Source: a virus. From it: a stretch of DNA of 22,764 nucleotides. Positions 1 to 6,570 of this stretch are shown here, piece by piece. Where the stretch lies: the IMG/VR virus record IMGVR_UViG_3300042881_002704, positions 1-22,764 of that record. One strand, written 5' to 3'. Position numbers and translations under genes: made by a program. The notes below the pieces were generated by a model that saw only the letters and a program-made list of their open reading frames with translations, was not told the DNA's origin and ran no database searches. The first letter of the stretch is position 1; every line of letters starts with the position of its first letter.

Positions 1-591
1 GAGCGCGAACAGTGCATCGAGCGCTACACCGCCGACGGCTCGACCTATCTGCAGGTCTGTAAGTGGCGGAATCATCAGCGAATTGACCATCCGACAGCCT
101 CGAAGTTGCCCGGTCCTCGCGAAGGTTCGCGAATCCTCGCGAGTGATTCGGAGCCCCTCGCGCCTGATATGGATAGGATAGGAAGGGATAGGATAGGAAT
201 AGAGGTTCCTTCGGAACCTCTGTCAGGCGATGCGCCTGACCGCGAGGTCGTCGACCGCGTGTTCGAACACTGGCGAACCGTCCACGGTCACCCGCAGGCC
301 AAGCTCGACGCCAAGCGCCGCAAGCTCATCCGCGACGCCCTGAAGGGCTACTCCGAGGCGGATCTCTGCCAGGCCATCAGCGGGTACAAGAACTCACCGC
401 ACCACCAGGGCCAGAACGACAAGGCCACGGTGTACGACGCGATTGAGCTCCTGCTGCGCGACGCCAAGCACATCGACGCCGGCCTGCGCTTCTACCGCGA
501 CCCGCCTCGAACCGACCTGTCGACGCTCACCCGGCGCAACGTCGCAGCCGTCGAGAACTGGGTGCCGCCCGAGATGAGGGCCGCGCAATGA
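1..591 (+). CDS. Phage replication initiator (lambda O/DnaT-like), 5' end outside window
   Basis: The frame is open from base 1 and gives 196 visible residues, so the start lies to the left of the window. Visible residues 16-37 contain the motif LQVCKWRNHQRIDHPTASK, typical of the end of the N-terminal DNA-binding part of phage replication proteins. Residues about 38-80 are a low-complexity linker. From about residue 81 comes the conserved phage replication C-terminal domain (AKLDAKRRKLIRDALKGYS, then NDKATVYDAIELLLRDA). Such proteins bind the phage origin and recruit the helicase loader. The linker DNA carries phased palindromes, a direct repeat and two hairpins, resembling the way lambda ori lies inside gene O. 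A TTG at 106 could start a shorter product but would remove conserved sequence. The stop overlaps the next gene as ATGA. Family identity is fairly sure; the origin role is inferred. Confidence 0.8.
   Translation, partial: EREQCIERYTADGSTYLQVCKWRNHQRIDHPTASKLPGPREGSRILASDSEPLAPDMDRIGRDRIGIEVPSEPLSGDAPDREVVDRVFEHWRTVHGHPQAKLDAKRRKLIRDALKGYSEADLCQAISGYKNSPHHQGQNDKATVYDAIELLLRDAKHIDAGLRFYRDPPRTDLSTLTRRNVAAVENWVPPEMRAAQ
117..142. repeat. Three TCGCGA palindromes phased at 10 bp
   Basis: The hexamer TCGCGA occurs at 117-122, 127-132 and 137-142, exactly one DNA helical turn apart, within the linker-coding part of the replication gene. This spacing puts all copies on the same helix face, as expected for an iteron-type initiator binding site. 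The sequence is seen directly; the binding role is inferred. Confidence 0.6.
171..199. repeat. Tandem 14-bp direct repeat GGATAGGATAGGAA
   Basis: Two exact copies of the 14-mer GGATAGGATAGGAA lie at 171-184 and 186-199, spaced 15 bp start to start. Each is itself a doubled GGATA unit. The tract is purine-only on this strand apart from T and much richer in A+T than its surroundings. It encodes the linker peptide DRIGRDRIG. It fits either an origin iteron or a DNA-unwinding element. Confidence 0.65.
201..240. repeat. Two back-to-back perfect hairpins after the direct repeats
   Basis: AGAGGTTCC (201-209) pairs with GGAACCTCT (213-221), a 9-bp stem with loop TTC. GTCAGGCG (222-229) pairs with CGCCTGAC (233-240), an 8-bp stem with loop ATG. 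The two abut with no gap and contain no mismatch. They lie inside the coding sequence and are not followed by a T run, so they are not terminators. A structural part of a replication origin is the likeliest explanation. Confidence 0.6.
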
Positions 592-1115
592 CCGCCGACG
601 ACTTCACCCGCTTCCGCTCGGTGCTCGCCGGCATGTCGAAGCTGTACGAGCGCGAGCTCGACGGCCCGCTGCTCGATGCGTACTGGCTCGCCCTGCGCGA
701 GTGGCCGCTCGCTGAGTTCGAGCAGGCGGCAGGGCACCTGCTGGCGCACTCCCGGTTCATGCCGCGCCCGGCGGACTTCACCGAGCTGCGCAACGCCGGA
801 CGCATGACCGCAGGCGAGGCGTGGTCCGCAGCGCTGCAACACGCGCGCGGGGCATGGCGCGCAGGACCCGCGGTGCCCGAGGTCGAACGCGCCGTCCAGG
901 CGATCGGCGGCTGGCCGGTCATCGCGGGCGCCTACGCCGACAGTCTGCAGTTCCTCGAGCGCCGCTTCGCCGACGCGTTTCGCGAGATCGAGGCACGCGT
1001 CGAGATCCGTGAGCAGCTGCCGGCCATCGCCGGTCCGAGCTCCACCTGGCGCGGACGAGTCACCGGCCCCACGAAGGTCGCCGAGCTGCTGCCGCACCTG
1101 CGGAGGCCCGCGTGA
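588..1115 (+). CDS. Probable phage replication P-like protein (helicase-loader type, DUF6475-like)
   Basis: A 175-residue protein whose ATG overlaps the stop of the initiator gene (ATGA), so the two are translationally coupled. The N-terminal part has the pattern [19 protein letters not shown], then [20 protein letters not shown] and [10 protein letters not shown]. This is a helical domain common in small phage proteins directly downstream of O-type initiators, known in some annotations as DUF6475. A conserved RMTAGEAW and an IGGWPVI segment follow. By position it is the analogue of lambda P, which delivers host DnaB to the origin; that role is inferred from context because no catalytic motif is visible. 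The C-terminal 40 residues are basic and Pro-rich. Confidence 0.55.
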   Translation: MTADDFTRFRSVLAGMSKLYERELDGPLLDAYWLALREWPLAEFEQAAGHLLAHSRFMPRPADFTELRNAGRMTAGEAWSAALQHARGAWRAGPAVPEVERAVQAIGGWPVIAGAYADSLQFLERRFADAFREIEARVEIREQLPAIAGPSSTWRGRVTGPTKVAELLPHLRRPA

Positions 1116-1366
1116 ACACCGACAGGCTCGTCATCGAGATCTGGATGGCCCGGAAGCTCGGCATGCCGCTCGGCTGGGACGGCGGCATCACCACGAGCGA
1201 GGACCGCCGCGAGCGCATCCGCGCCGAGATCCTCAAGCAACAGCGACAGGGCTCAATCGCCGGGCGCCAAGCCGGGCAGCCCTGCGAGACCTGGGCGCAG
1301 CTGTTCCTGCGCGTCTACGGCCAATCAATCAACCCAACCGGCAAGGAGAAAACATGCGCGGAGTGA
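1112..1366 (+). CDS. Small hypothetical protein of the replication operon
   Basis: An 84-residue ORF starting with GTG that overlaps the previous stop (GTGA) and runs 13 bp into the SSB gene. The sequence is mixed charged/helical ([17 protein letters not shown]) with no signal peptide, membrane segment or metal-binding motif. I do not recognise the family. Tight coupling on both sides supports a real gene. Its position between the helicase-loader-like gene and SSB suggests a DNA-replication accessory role, but nothing in the sequence proves this. Confidence 0.55.
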   Translation: MNTDRLVIEIWMARKLGMPLGWDGGITTSEDRRERIRAEILKQQRQGSIAGRQAGQPCETWAQLFLRVYGQSINPTGKEKTCAE

Positions 1367-1785
1367 ACAAGGTCATCGTGCTCGGGAACCTCGGACAAGA
1401 CCCCGAGCTGAAGAACCTCCCGAGCGGCGGCGCGGTCTGCAATCTGCGGATCGCGACCACGGATTCGTGGAAGGACAAGACCAGCGGCGAGGCGAAGGAA
1501 CAGACCGAATGGCACAGCGTCAGCCTGTTCGGGCGCCTCGCTGAGGTCGCCGCGCAGTACCTGCGCAAGGGCGCCCAGGTCTACATCGAGGGCCGCCTGC
1601 GCACCCGCAAGTGGCAGGACAAGACCGGCGCCGATCGGTACACCACCGAGATCATCGCCAACGAGATGCAGCTGCTTGGCGGCAAGGGCGACGGCCAACG
1701 CTCCGAGCGGCCCGCCCAGGCGAAGGCGCCGGCGCAGCAGCAGGCGCCGTCCGGCGATGAGTTCAACGACGACATCCCGTTTTGA
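1354..1785 (+). CDS. ssb: Single-stranded DNA-binding protein
   Basis: A 143-residue protein starting at the ATG at 1354, preceded by AAGGAG at 1343-1348. The reading frame is open further upstream, but the SSB family begins [18 protein letters not shown], which fixes this start. The OB fold spans about residues 1-108 ([21 protein letters not shown], then [17 protein letters not shown]). A Gln/Ala/Pro-rich linker follows, and the acidic tip DDIPF at the extreme C-terminus is the usual docking site for host replication and repair proteins. Length and layout are those of an intact bacterial-type tetrameric SSB. The protein coats single strands during phage replication and recombination. Confidence 0.96.
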   Translation: MRGVNKVIVLGNLGQDPELKNLPSGGAVCNLRIATTDSWKDKTSGEAKEQTEWHSVSLFGRLAEVAAQYLRKGAQVYIEGRLRTRKWQDKTGADRYTTEIIANEMQLLGGKGDGQRSERPAQAKAPAQQQAPSGDEFNDDIPF

Positions 1786-1787
1786 CC

Positions 1788-1925
1788 ATGAGCACGCTGC
1801 AGGCACTCATCGCGTGGTCGAAGGTGTTCGCGGTCTGGGCCGCGATCGCCGTGTTCTTCGGCGCGGTCGCGGGTGTCGGCATCGTGGCCGCGCGCGCGGT
1901 CGTCGCGCTGCTGTGGGGGGAGTGA
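1788..1925 (+). CDS. 45-residue single-pass membrane peptide
   Basis: A short ORF starting ATG two bases after the ssb stop, whose TGA overlaps the ATG of the RusA gene. The peptide begins MSTLQALIAWSK and then has an unbroken hydrophobic stretch (about residues 13-42, rich in Ala, Val and Ile) with a single Arg near the end, finishing LLWGE. One transmembrane helix is clear. It resembles the small membrane peptides often found in phage early operons. Function is unknown; a holin is unlikely because there is no lysis partner nearby and the position is early. The perfectly fitted junctions on both sides argue that it is translated. Confidence 0.55.
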   Translation: MSTLQALIAWSKVFAVWAAIAVFFGAVAGVGIVAARAVVALLWGE

Positions 1926-2320
1926 TGGACCTGCAGTTCACGCTCCCCTGGCCTCCGAGCGTGAACCACTACTGGCGGAACTTCAGGGGCCGCATGGTCA
2001 TTGGCGCGCGCGGGCGACAGTTTCGAACTGAGGCGCTCGTCGCGATTCGCGAACAGCGAATCCCGGCGGATCACCTCGGCGGCCCACTGCGCGTCGAGCT
2101 GGTGGCAAACCCGCCGGATCGGCGACGGCGCGACCTCGACAACCTGCAGAAGGCGCTCCTCGATGCCGTCGTCGCGGCGGGCGTCATCGAGGACGACAGT
2201 TACATCGACGACCTGCGCGTGACGCGCGGGAAGGTCCTGCCGGGCGGATCGGTGACGGTCAGCATCCGACCGCTCACCACGGAGACCGCCTTCACGACCC
2301 GCCGAGGTGCCGAACCGTGA
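1925..2320 (+). CDS. rusA: RusA-family Holliday junction resolvase
   Basis: A 131-residue protein of the RusA crossover-junction endodeoxyribonuclease family. The N-terminal LPWPPSVNHYWR is the family signature. The active site is intact: RRRDLDNLQKALLDAV gives D70 and D72 with K76, and EDDSYI supplies D91, at the same numbers as the acidic residues and lysine described for E. coli RusA. The enzyme is a Mg2+-dependent dimer that cuts four-way DNA junctions; in phages it clears branched replication intermediates before packaging. The ATG at 1925 overlaps the stop of the membrane peptide, and the stop overlaps the next start as GTGA. The C-terminus carries an extra Thr/Arg-rich tail of about 15 residues. 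Confidence 0.93.
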   Translation: MDLQFTLPWPPSVNHYWRNFRGRMVIGARGRQFRTEALVAIREQRIPADHLGGPLRVELVANPPDRRRRDLDNLQKALLDAVVAAGVIEDDSYIDDLRVTRGKVLPGGSVTVSIRPLTTETAFTTRRGAEP

Positions 2321-2556
2321 CCGACCGCGACCCTCCGCTGGTCTGGACCATCAGCCGGCGGACGGAGACGAGCGAGGTGTACCTCACCGGCCTCGACCGC
2401 CACGGACAGGCGCTCTGGTGCCAGTTCTGGAACGGAGCCCTGCGCTACGCCACCGCGCGCGAGGCTCTCGACGTCCTGCGCCTCTACGCCCAGTCCGGCC
2501 AAGGCGCGGACTGGTACGTCACCCGGATCACTTTGCGCTCGCTGAGGACCTCATGA
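2317..2556 (+). CDS. Small hypothetical protein
   Basis: A 79-residue ORF with a GTG start that overlaps the rusA stop by 4 bases, and whose own stop overlaps the next start by 4 bases. The sequence alternates short strands and helices (VWTISRRTETSEVYLTGL, then LWCQFWNGALRYATAREALD) with many aromatic residues. No recognisable motif, signal peptide or membrane segment. The coupling makes it a credible gene of the early operon; no function can be assigned. Confidence 0.5.
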   Translation: MTDRDPPLVWTISRRTETSEVYLTGLDRHGQALWCQFWNGALRYATAREALDVLRLYAQSGQGADWYVTRITLRSLRTS

Positions 2557-2918
2557 CTGCACAGCTCGACCCGGATCTGATCAAGATCGACCAGCTGCTC
2601 GACGCTTGGGCGCGCGACGGACGGCCGGGGCAGGGCGGCGGCATGCACCCTTTGGAGCGACTGCGCCTGATCCACGACGGCGTCGTGCTCGGCGGTGATC
2701 GTCTCTCGAACGACGAGATTATGATTCTGCTTGACCAGGCCTACCTGACCTCGCCGCCGCGGACGAAGGCGCTGCTCGATGTCTGGTACAAGTCCTCGAG
2801 CCCTGCGCAGGTGAAGGCGCACCGGCTCGGGATCTCGCGCGCGGCGCTGTACACGCATTGGCGCGCTGCGCTTTGGTACCTGCTTGGAGTCCTTCGCGCC
2901 AAAGGCTTGACTATCTAG
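2553..2918 (+). CDS. Helix-turn-helix late regulator candidate (Q-like antiterminator position)
   Basis: A 121-residue protein. The C-terminal half reads like a sigma region-4-type helix-turn-helix: SPAQVKAHRLGISRAALYTH, then WRAALWYLLGVLRAKG. The central part (LSNDEIMILLDQAYLTSPPR) is helical. This architecture is common to small phage late-gene activators and Q-type antiterminators. It is the last gene of the early operon and is followed within 60 bp by an intrinsic terminator and then the late structural genes, which is the place of Q in lambdoid phages. The regulator role is inferred from this context; the exact family is not certain. The longer in-frame extension upstream of 2553 is ignored because the ATGA overlap with the previous gene sets the start. 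Confidence 0.55.
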   Translation: MTAQLDPDLIKIDQLLDAWARDGRPGQGGGMHPLERLRLIHDGVVLGGDRLSNDEIMILLDQAYLTSPPRTKALLDVWYKSSSPAQVKAHRLGISRAALYTHWRAALWYLLGVLRAKGLTI

Positions 2919-2929
2919 GCGTCTAGACG
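2907..2929. promoter_or_regulatory. TTGAC..TCTAG element with CGTCTAGACG palindrome
   Basis: At the end of the Q-like gene, TTGACTATCTAG (2907-2918) is followed by the perfect 10-bp palindrome CGTCTAGACG (2920-2929). A close relative, TTGACCGTCTAG, lies at 7223-7234 in the other large non-coding gap. TTGACT is a perfect -35-type hexamer but no acceptable -10 box follows at 16-18 bp, so a plain sigma-70 promoter is not supported. An operator or phage-specific promoter is possible. Confidence 0.35.
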
Positions 2930-2944
2930 ACAGCGTCCGCTCAA

Positions 2945-3006
2945 CTCGGGGCGCTGCGCCCGAGACGATCCACCAAAGCTCGCCATGTGCGGGCTTTTTT
3001 CGTTTT
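2945..3006 (+). terminator. Hairpin plus rho-independent terminator ahead of the late genes
   Basis: AAAGCTCGC (2975-2983) pairs with GCGGGCTTT (2989-2997), a 9-bp stem with one G-U pair and loop CATGT, followed by T2998-T3000, CG and TTTT. A second, weaker hairpin without a T tract lies just upstream (CTCGGG 2945-2950 with CCCGAG 2959-2964). Together they occupy most of the 99-bp gap 2919-3017, which holds no gene. The position, between the regulator and the first late gene, suits a terminator that an antiterminator must override. Confidence 0.75.
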
Positions 3007-3017
3007 AGGAGCACGAC

Positions 3018-3425
3018 ATGCCCGTCCAGCTGTCCACCGTTGTCCGCAACGCTCGCCTCGATGCGATCGAGACCGCCATCGGTACGAGCGCAATCCTCCG
3101 CATCCGCTCGGGCGCCGTGCCGGCGAACTGCGCCGCAGCCGACGCCGGATCGGCGCTCGCGACCATCAACCTGCCGTCCGACTGGATGGCCGCAGCCTCG
3201 GGCGGCTCGAAGGCGCTCTCCGGCTCCTGGGTCGACTCGAGCGCCGACGCCTCGGGCACCGCTGCCCACTTCCGCCTGTACGACTCGGGCGGCTCGACCT
3301 GCCACGCGCAGGGCACCGTCACGCTCACCGGCAACGGGGGCGACATGACCGTCGACTCGTTGGCGTTCACCGCCGGCCAGCAGTTCAGCATCACCGGCTT
3401 CACGCTGACTGACGCGAACGGCTGA
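3018..3425 (+). CDS. Small beta-rich phage structural protein
   Basis: A 135-residue protein with a strong ribosome site (AGGAG at 3007-3011, 6 nt before ATG). The sequence begins MPVQLSTVVRNARLDAIETA and continues with alternating strands rich in Gly, Ser, Thr and Ala (VPANCAAADAGSALATINL, LPSDWMAAASGGSKALSGSW, HFRLYDSGGSTCHAQGTVTL). It resembles a protein often found beside tail-fibre or neck genes in phages of GC-rich proteobacteria, but I cannot assign an exact role. It opens the cassette placed upstream of the terminase. A virion surface or fibre-associated protein is the best guess. Confidence 0.6.
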   Translation: MPVQLSTVVRNARLDAIETAIGTSAILRIRSGAVPANCAAADAGSALATINLPSDWMAAASGGSKALSGSWVDSSADASGTAAHFRLYDSGGSTCHAQGTVTLTGNGGDMTVDSLAFTAGQQFSITGFTLTDANG

Positions 3426-3435
3426 GGCTGATCCC

Positions 3436-3624
3436 GTGACGACTATCACCGTAGAGCAGCTTGACATCGTCCAGGGCGCGCCCGGTTATCGCGTGGCCGA
3501 GGCCGGCACCTACGGGCTGCTCGAGCTCGTGCCGTGCCGGCGAGAAATCGACACTAACGGCCCAATCTGCGCCTTCCTCGGCGCGACCGTTGCCGGCGTT
3601 GACCCGAACGAGGTTCAGGAATGA
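3436..3624 (+). CDS. Small hypothetical protein of the fibre cassette
   Basis: A 62-residue ORF with GTG start, 10 bp after the previous stop, whose TGA overlaps the ATG of the 711-residue gene (ATGA). The sequence (TVEQLDIVQGAPGYRVAEAG, then TYGLLELVPCRREIDTNGP) looks like a small globular beta protein; no motif is recognised. The overlap with the large structural gene suggests co-translation, perhaps as a chaperone or small partner of it, but that is inference. Confidence 0.5.
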   Translation: MTTITVEQLDIVQGAPGYRVAEAGTYGLLELVPCRREIDTNGPICAFLGATVAGVDPNEVQE

Positions 3625-5756
3625 AGGCCGCAATCGAACAGCTGTTCAACGGATCGCTCGCCCAGGTTGCGATCGGCGGCGCGTATGACGCGACGAAGAT
3701 CAACCGCGGCAAGCACACCGGGCAGTTCAACTTGGGCGCGGGCGCGGTCGACAAGTTCATCGGCCCGACTCCGGTCGGCGTGGCGAACCTTGCCGAAAGC
3801 CCGCTTGCGATTCCGTCCGCATACGTGTGCCCAATTAAGATCAACGACGACCTGTTCTGGATTTTTGGTGCGGATGCGACAACGGCGGCGGCGACCCGGC
3901 GGGTGCAGCTTTGGACCTTTGTTCCGAGCCTCGGCCCGGCAGGCTACACCTTCGTCGGCGCGGTGAACCTGACTTTCCCAACCGCCACCACTCACACCGT
4001 CCGGGGCTTTAGGGCGATCCTCGAAAACTACACGACCGGCACCGTGGCGGTCTCCGGGACCGGCGTTACCGGGACGGGCTCCGCGTGGGCCACAGGTCTG
4101 TCTGTTGGTTCTCGAATCGGCTTCGGCTCGACCGACCCGGCGCAGATTACGACGTGGTTTCAGATTCAAGCCATCGGATCGGACACCGGCATTACCCTGA
4201 CGACCTCTGCGGGCACCATCGCGGCGGGGACGGCTTACGTCATTCAGGACCTCATGCTGGTCCACGCCAACACCAACGCCACCGTCACGAACGGCGGGCT
4301 TTTCGTGACCAAGGGCCTGCAATATGCCGACTTCCAGAACCCGGCGTTTGCCATCCCGGCGGCGACGACTGTCGACAAGATCAAGGCGACCTACTGGCTG
4401 AAAGACGCCGCAACGATCACCAACGACGTTATCGGCGGCTGCGCTCTCGAAGATCGCGCCTCTTGGACCCAGCAGTATGTCTATGCGACCGAAGGCGCGG
4501 CGTCGTCGCTGAACGTCTATCGCTACAATATCCGCGCCCCGCTGACCCTGACCGCTGGCGCTATGGTCCTGACCGGCGCGGACATGGTCATTACCGGGGC
4601 TCAGGCAGTCACGGGCACCATCTCGCAGGCGAACAATGGCCGGGTAGCGACCCTCTCGGGGAATGGCGTCCCGTCGCTTTATCTGTTCACCACAACCCGT
4701 ATCCTCCGGGTGCCTCTTGCCAATGTCACCACAGGTTCGACGACCTTCGTGGCAGACAGTATGACGGAGGTGCTCCCCGGCGGATCGAACACAAACACAC
4801 CCACAAACACCTTTACTTCGCTCGACATTGCTGGGTCGATTGACAAGCTGGTGATCACCGGAGCGACCGGTACCGGCGCGGTTTACGTGACCGACTACTA
4901 CACTGGCGGTCAACAGATCGACCGTCGTGCTGGGTGTCTCACAACGCAGAACCCATCTGCCCTGCGCGACACCGACAGCCCGATTTTCATTCATAACGTC
5001 AGCAACAACGCGCCCTTCGTTTGGGTCGAGGACGGGTGGCTTTTCTGGGTTTACAGTCAGACGACGGGCACGACCGTCAACGCCCTGACCGTCTACCCTC
5101 TTGCGGCGGATTTGGAGTATCAGGCGGAAGTTAACAACCGAATCATCTGCCCGAAGATCCCGCTCGGCGCGACCCCGGCAAAGCTCTATCGCGCGCTGGT
5201 CAACTGCGTGGAGAACATCGGCGATCACACAATGGGCGTGTCGCCTGACGCCTACCGCATGCAGGTTCGCACTTCGGGCATCGACGACAACTCAGGCGCG
5301 TGGACGGACGTCCCGCAGGACGGCGACCTGTCCGGCCTCGGCACTCCGAGCAACCTCCAGTTTGCGTTCCAGTTCCGTACGGCGGGGGTCATCATGCTCC
5401 CGGCGCGCATCCTGTCGCTCGCGCTCGTGTACGAGACCGACGACGCACTGCCGAGCCAGTACCGCTGGAACTTCGGCGACTTCAACGCGGGCAACGGCAC
5501 CTTCGCATGGGTGCAGACCGCGCTCTTCGGCGCGACCCCGGGCGTGCACGCGATCAACATCTACCGCGCCGACACGGACGCGCTGGTGCTGACGCAGGCC
5601 AGCAGCGGCACGACCAACGGCGACTTTGAGAACTGGAACGGATCGGCTTGGGTGGCTGGCATCGGTGCCGATACCATAGGCCGTCGTCGTCGCTTCGTGC
5701 CCTCCGGCTCGCTGCCGGGCGGCGTGGATCTGTACGCCAAGCTGACGGTGGCCTGA
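3621..5756 (+). CDS. Large beta-rich virion protein (fibre/appendage candidate)
   Basis: A 711-residue protein, almost all beta-strand and turn by composition (Thr, Gly, Val, Ala). Residues about 138-195 form a small repeated-in-phages module (GTVAVSGTGVTGTGSAWATG, then ITLTTSAGTIAAGTAYVIQD) that occurs in many phage tail and head proteins. The middle has strand repeats such as LTAGAMVLTGADMVITGAQA and LYLFTTTRILRVPLANVTTG, suggesting a propeller- or solenoid-like fold. No enzyme motif, signal peptide or membrane segment is evident. It is the largest gene of the pre-terminase cassette and lies two genes before a fibre-adaptor-like protein, so a tail fibre, neck appendage or surface fibre is plausible. 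The interior (about 3900-5150) uses more A/T-ending codons than its ends, suggesting a mosaic origin. Confidence 0.65.
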   Translation: MKAAIEQLFNGSLAQVAIGGAYDATKINRGKHTGQFNLGAGAVDKFIGPTPVGVANLAESPLAIPSAYVCPIKINDDLFWIFGADATTAAATRRVQLWTFVPSLGPAGYTFVGAVNLTFPTATTHTVRGFRAILENYTTGTVAVSGTGVTGTGSAWATGLSVGSRIGFGSTDPAQITTWFQIQAIGSDTGITLTTSAGTIAAGTAYVIQDLMLVHANTNATVTNGGLFVTKGLQYADFQNPAFAIPAATTVDKIKATYWLKDAATITNDVIGGCALEDRASWTQQYVYATEGAASSLNVYRYNIRAPLTLTAGAMVLTGADMVITGAQAVTGTISQANNGRVATLSGNGVPSLYLFTTTRILRVPLANVTTGSTTFVADSMTEVLPGGSNTNTPTNTFTSLDIAGSIDKLVITGATGTGAVYVTDYYTGGQQIDRRAGCLTTQNPSALRDTDSPIFIHNVSNNAPFVWVEDGWLFWVYSQTTGTTVNALTVYPLAADLEYQAEVNNRIICPKIPLGATPAKLYRALVNCVENIGDHTMGVSPDAYRMQVRTSGIDDNSGAWTDVPQDGDLSGLGTPSNLQFAFQFRTAGVIMLPARILSLALVYETDDALPSQYRWNFGDFNAGNGTFAWVQTALFGATPGVHAINIYRADTDALVLTQASSGTTNGDFENWNGSAWVAGIGADTIGRRRRFVPSGSLPGGVDLYAKLTVA

Positions 5757-5757
5757 C

Positions 5758-6570
5758 ATGGCGCTGCTCGCGGGCGGCGCATCCGCGCAGCTCGTGCGCG
5801 CATCCGGCACGGCTGGAGCGGTGCAGGGGTTCCGCGCAGACGGGGCGCTTGCGGGTGCCCGGCTCTCGACCGCGCTGCCGTTTACCGCCCGATTCCAAGT
5901 CGGGGACGGGCTGGCGCAGCAGGGCGTCCGGGAGATCCTCGGCGCGCTCGATGTCACGCTCGGCGCGCTGACGCTCTCGGCCTCTGGGTCGCTGGGCGGC
6001 GGCATCACCGGGTCGCTCAACGCGACGCTCGGGGCGCTGACTGTTGTCTCGACCGGGCGCCTCGAGGTGCGCGGCACGCTGGGCAGCACGCTCGGCGCGC
6101 TGACCTTGAGCGCCGCCGGCCAGCTCTCAAGCGGCGCCTCAGGCACGCTCAACGCGACGCTCGGATCGCTGACGCTCGACGCTCAGGGCCGCCTCGCCAT
6201 AAGCGGCACGCTCGCGGTGACGCTCGGGGCGCTCACGGCCAACTCGGCGGGACGCACCGAGATCCGCGGGCAGCTCGACCAGACCCTCGGCGCGCTGACG
6301 CTCTCGGCCTCTGGGCAGCTTCCCATCACAGGCGCGGCCTCGGTCACCCTTGAGGCCTTGAGCCTCTCTGCGGCCGGCAGCCTCGCGCTGCGGGGCAGCC
6401 TGACGGCAACGCTCGGGGCGCTCACGCTCCAGGCGAACGGTCAGACGGTGCCCTACGAGCCCGGCGTGTACCGCCTCGCGCGCGTGCGCGGGTCGGTCTC
6501 GGGCGAGACGGTGAGCGGTGGACGCAGCTCGACGGTGAGCGCACGCAGCAGGACGGACACGGTGCACTGA
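5758..6570 (+). CDS. Internally repetitive beta-solenoid-like structural protein
   Basis: A 270-residue protein that starts one base after the previous stop. Residues 62 to about 230 are eight consecutive units of 21 or 23 residues with consensus G-x-L-x-x-TLGALTLSAxGxL. Each unit would form two short strands and a turn, so a stacked beta-solenoid or a string of small sandwiches is expected. The N-terminal 60 residues are Ala/Gly-rich and the C-terminal 40 are basic and Ser-rich (GETVSGGRSSTVSARSR). Similar TLGALTL repeat proteins are known in phage structural regions, generally of undefined role. The TGA overlaps the next ATG. It is probably a surface or appendage component of the virion. 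Confidence 0.6.
   Translation: MALLAGGASAQLVRASGTAGAVQGFRADGALAGARLSTALPFTARFQVGDGLAQQGVREILGALDVTLGALTLSASGSLGGGITGSLNATLGALTVVSTGRLEVRGTLGSTLGALTLSAAGQLSSGASGTLNATLGSLTLDAQGRLAISGTLAVTLGALTANSAGRTEIRGQLDQTLGALTLSASGQLPITGAASVTLEALSLSAAGSLALRGSLTATLGALTLQANGQTVPYEPGVYRLARVRGSVSGETVSGGRSSTVSARSRTDTVH
5941..6447 (+). repeat. Eight 21-23-codon protein-coding repeats
   Basis: Units begin at residues 62, 85, 106, 129, 150, 171, 192 and 213 of the host gene, with lengths 23, 21, 23, 21, 21, 21, 21 and about 18-21. A 30-nt stretch is identical at 5959-5988 and 6286-6315, five units apart, while most other units differ at the DNA level. That pattern fits old duplication plus recent gene conversion or selection on the TLGALTLSA core. 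Confidence 0.75.

Noticed and set aside
1788-1925. Holin
   Set aside because: One membrane segment fits some holins, but the gene is early and no endolysin or spanin lies in the window.
2907-2935. Sigma-70 promoter with TTGACT -35 box
   Set aside because: No plausible -10 hexamer at 15-18 bp; kept only as a possible operator or phage-specific element.
3615-5228. Long open frame on the - strand (537 codons) opposite the 711-residue gene
   Set aside because: It is rich in Arg, Gly and Asp as expected for the complement of a GC-rich gene, has no recognisable motif, and the + strand frame fits the operon with an ATGA junction.
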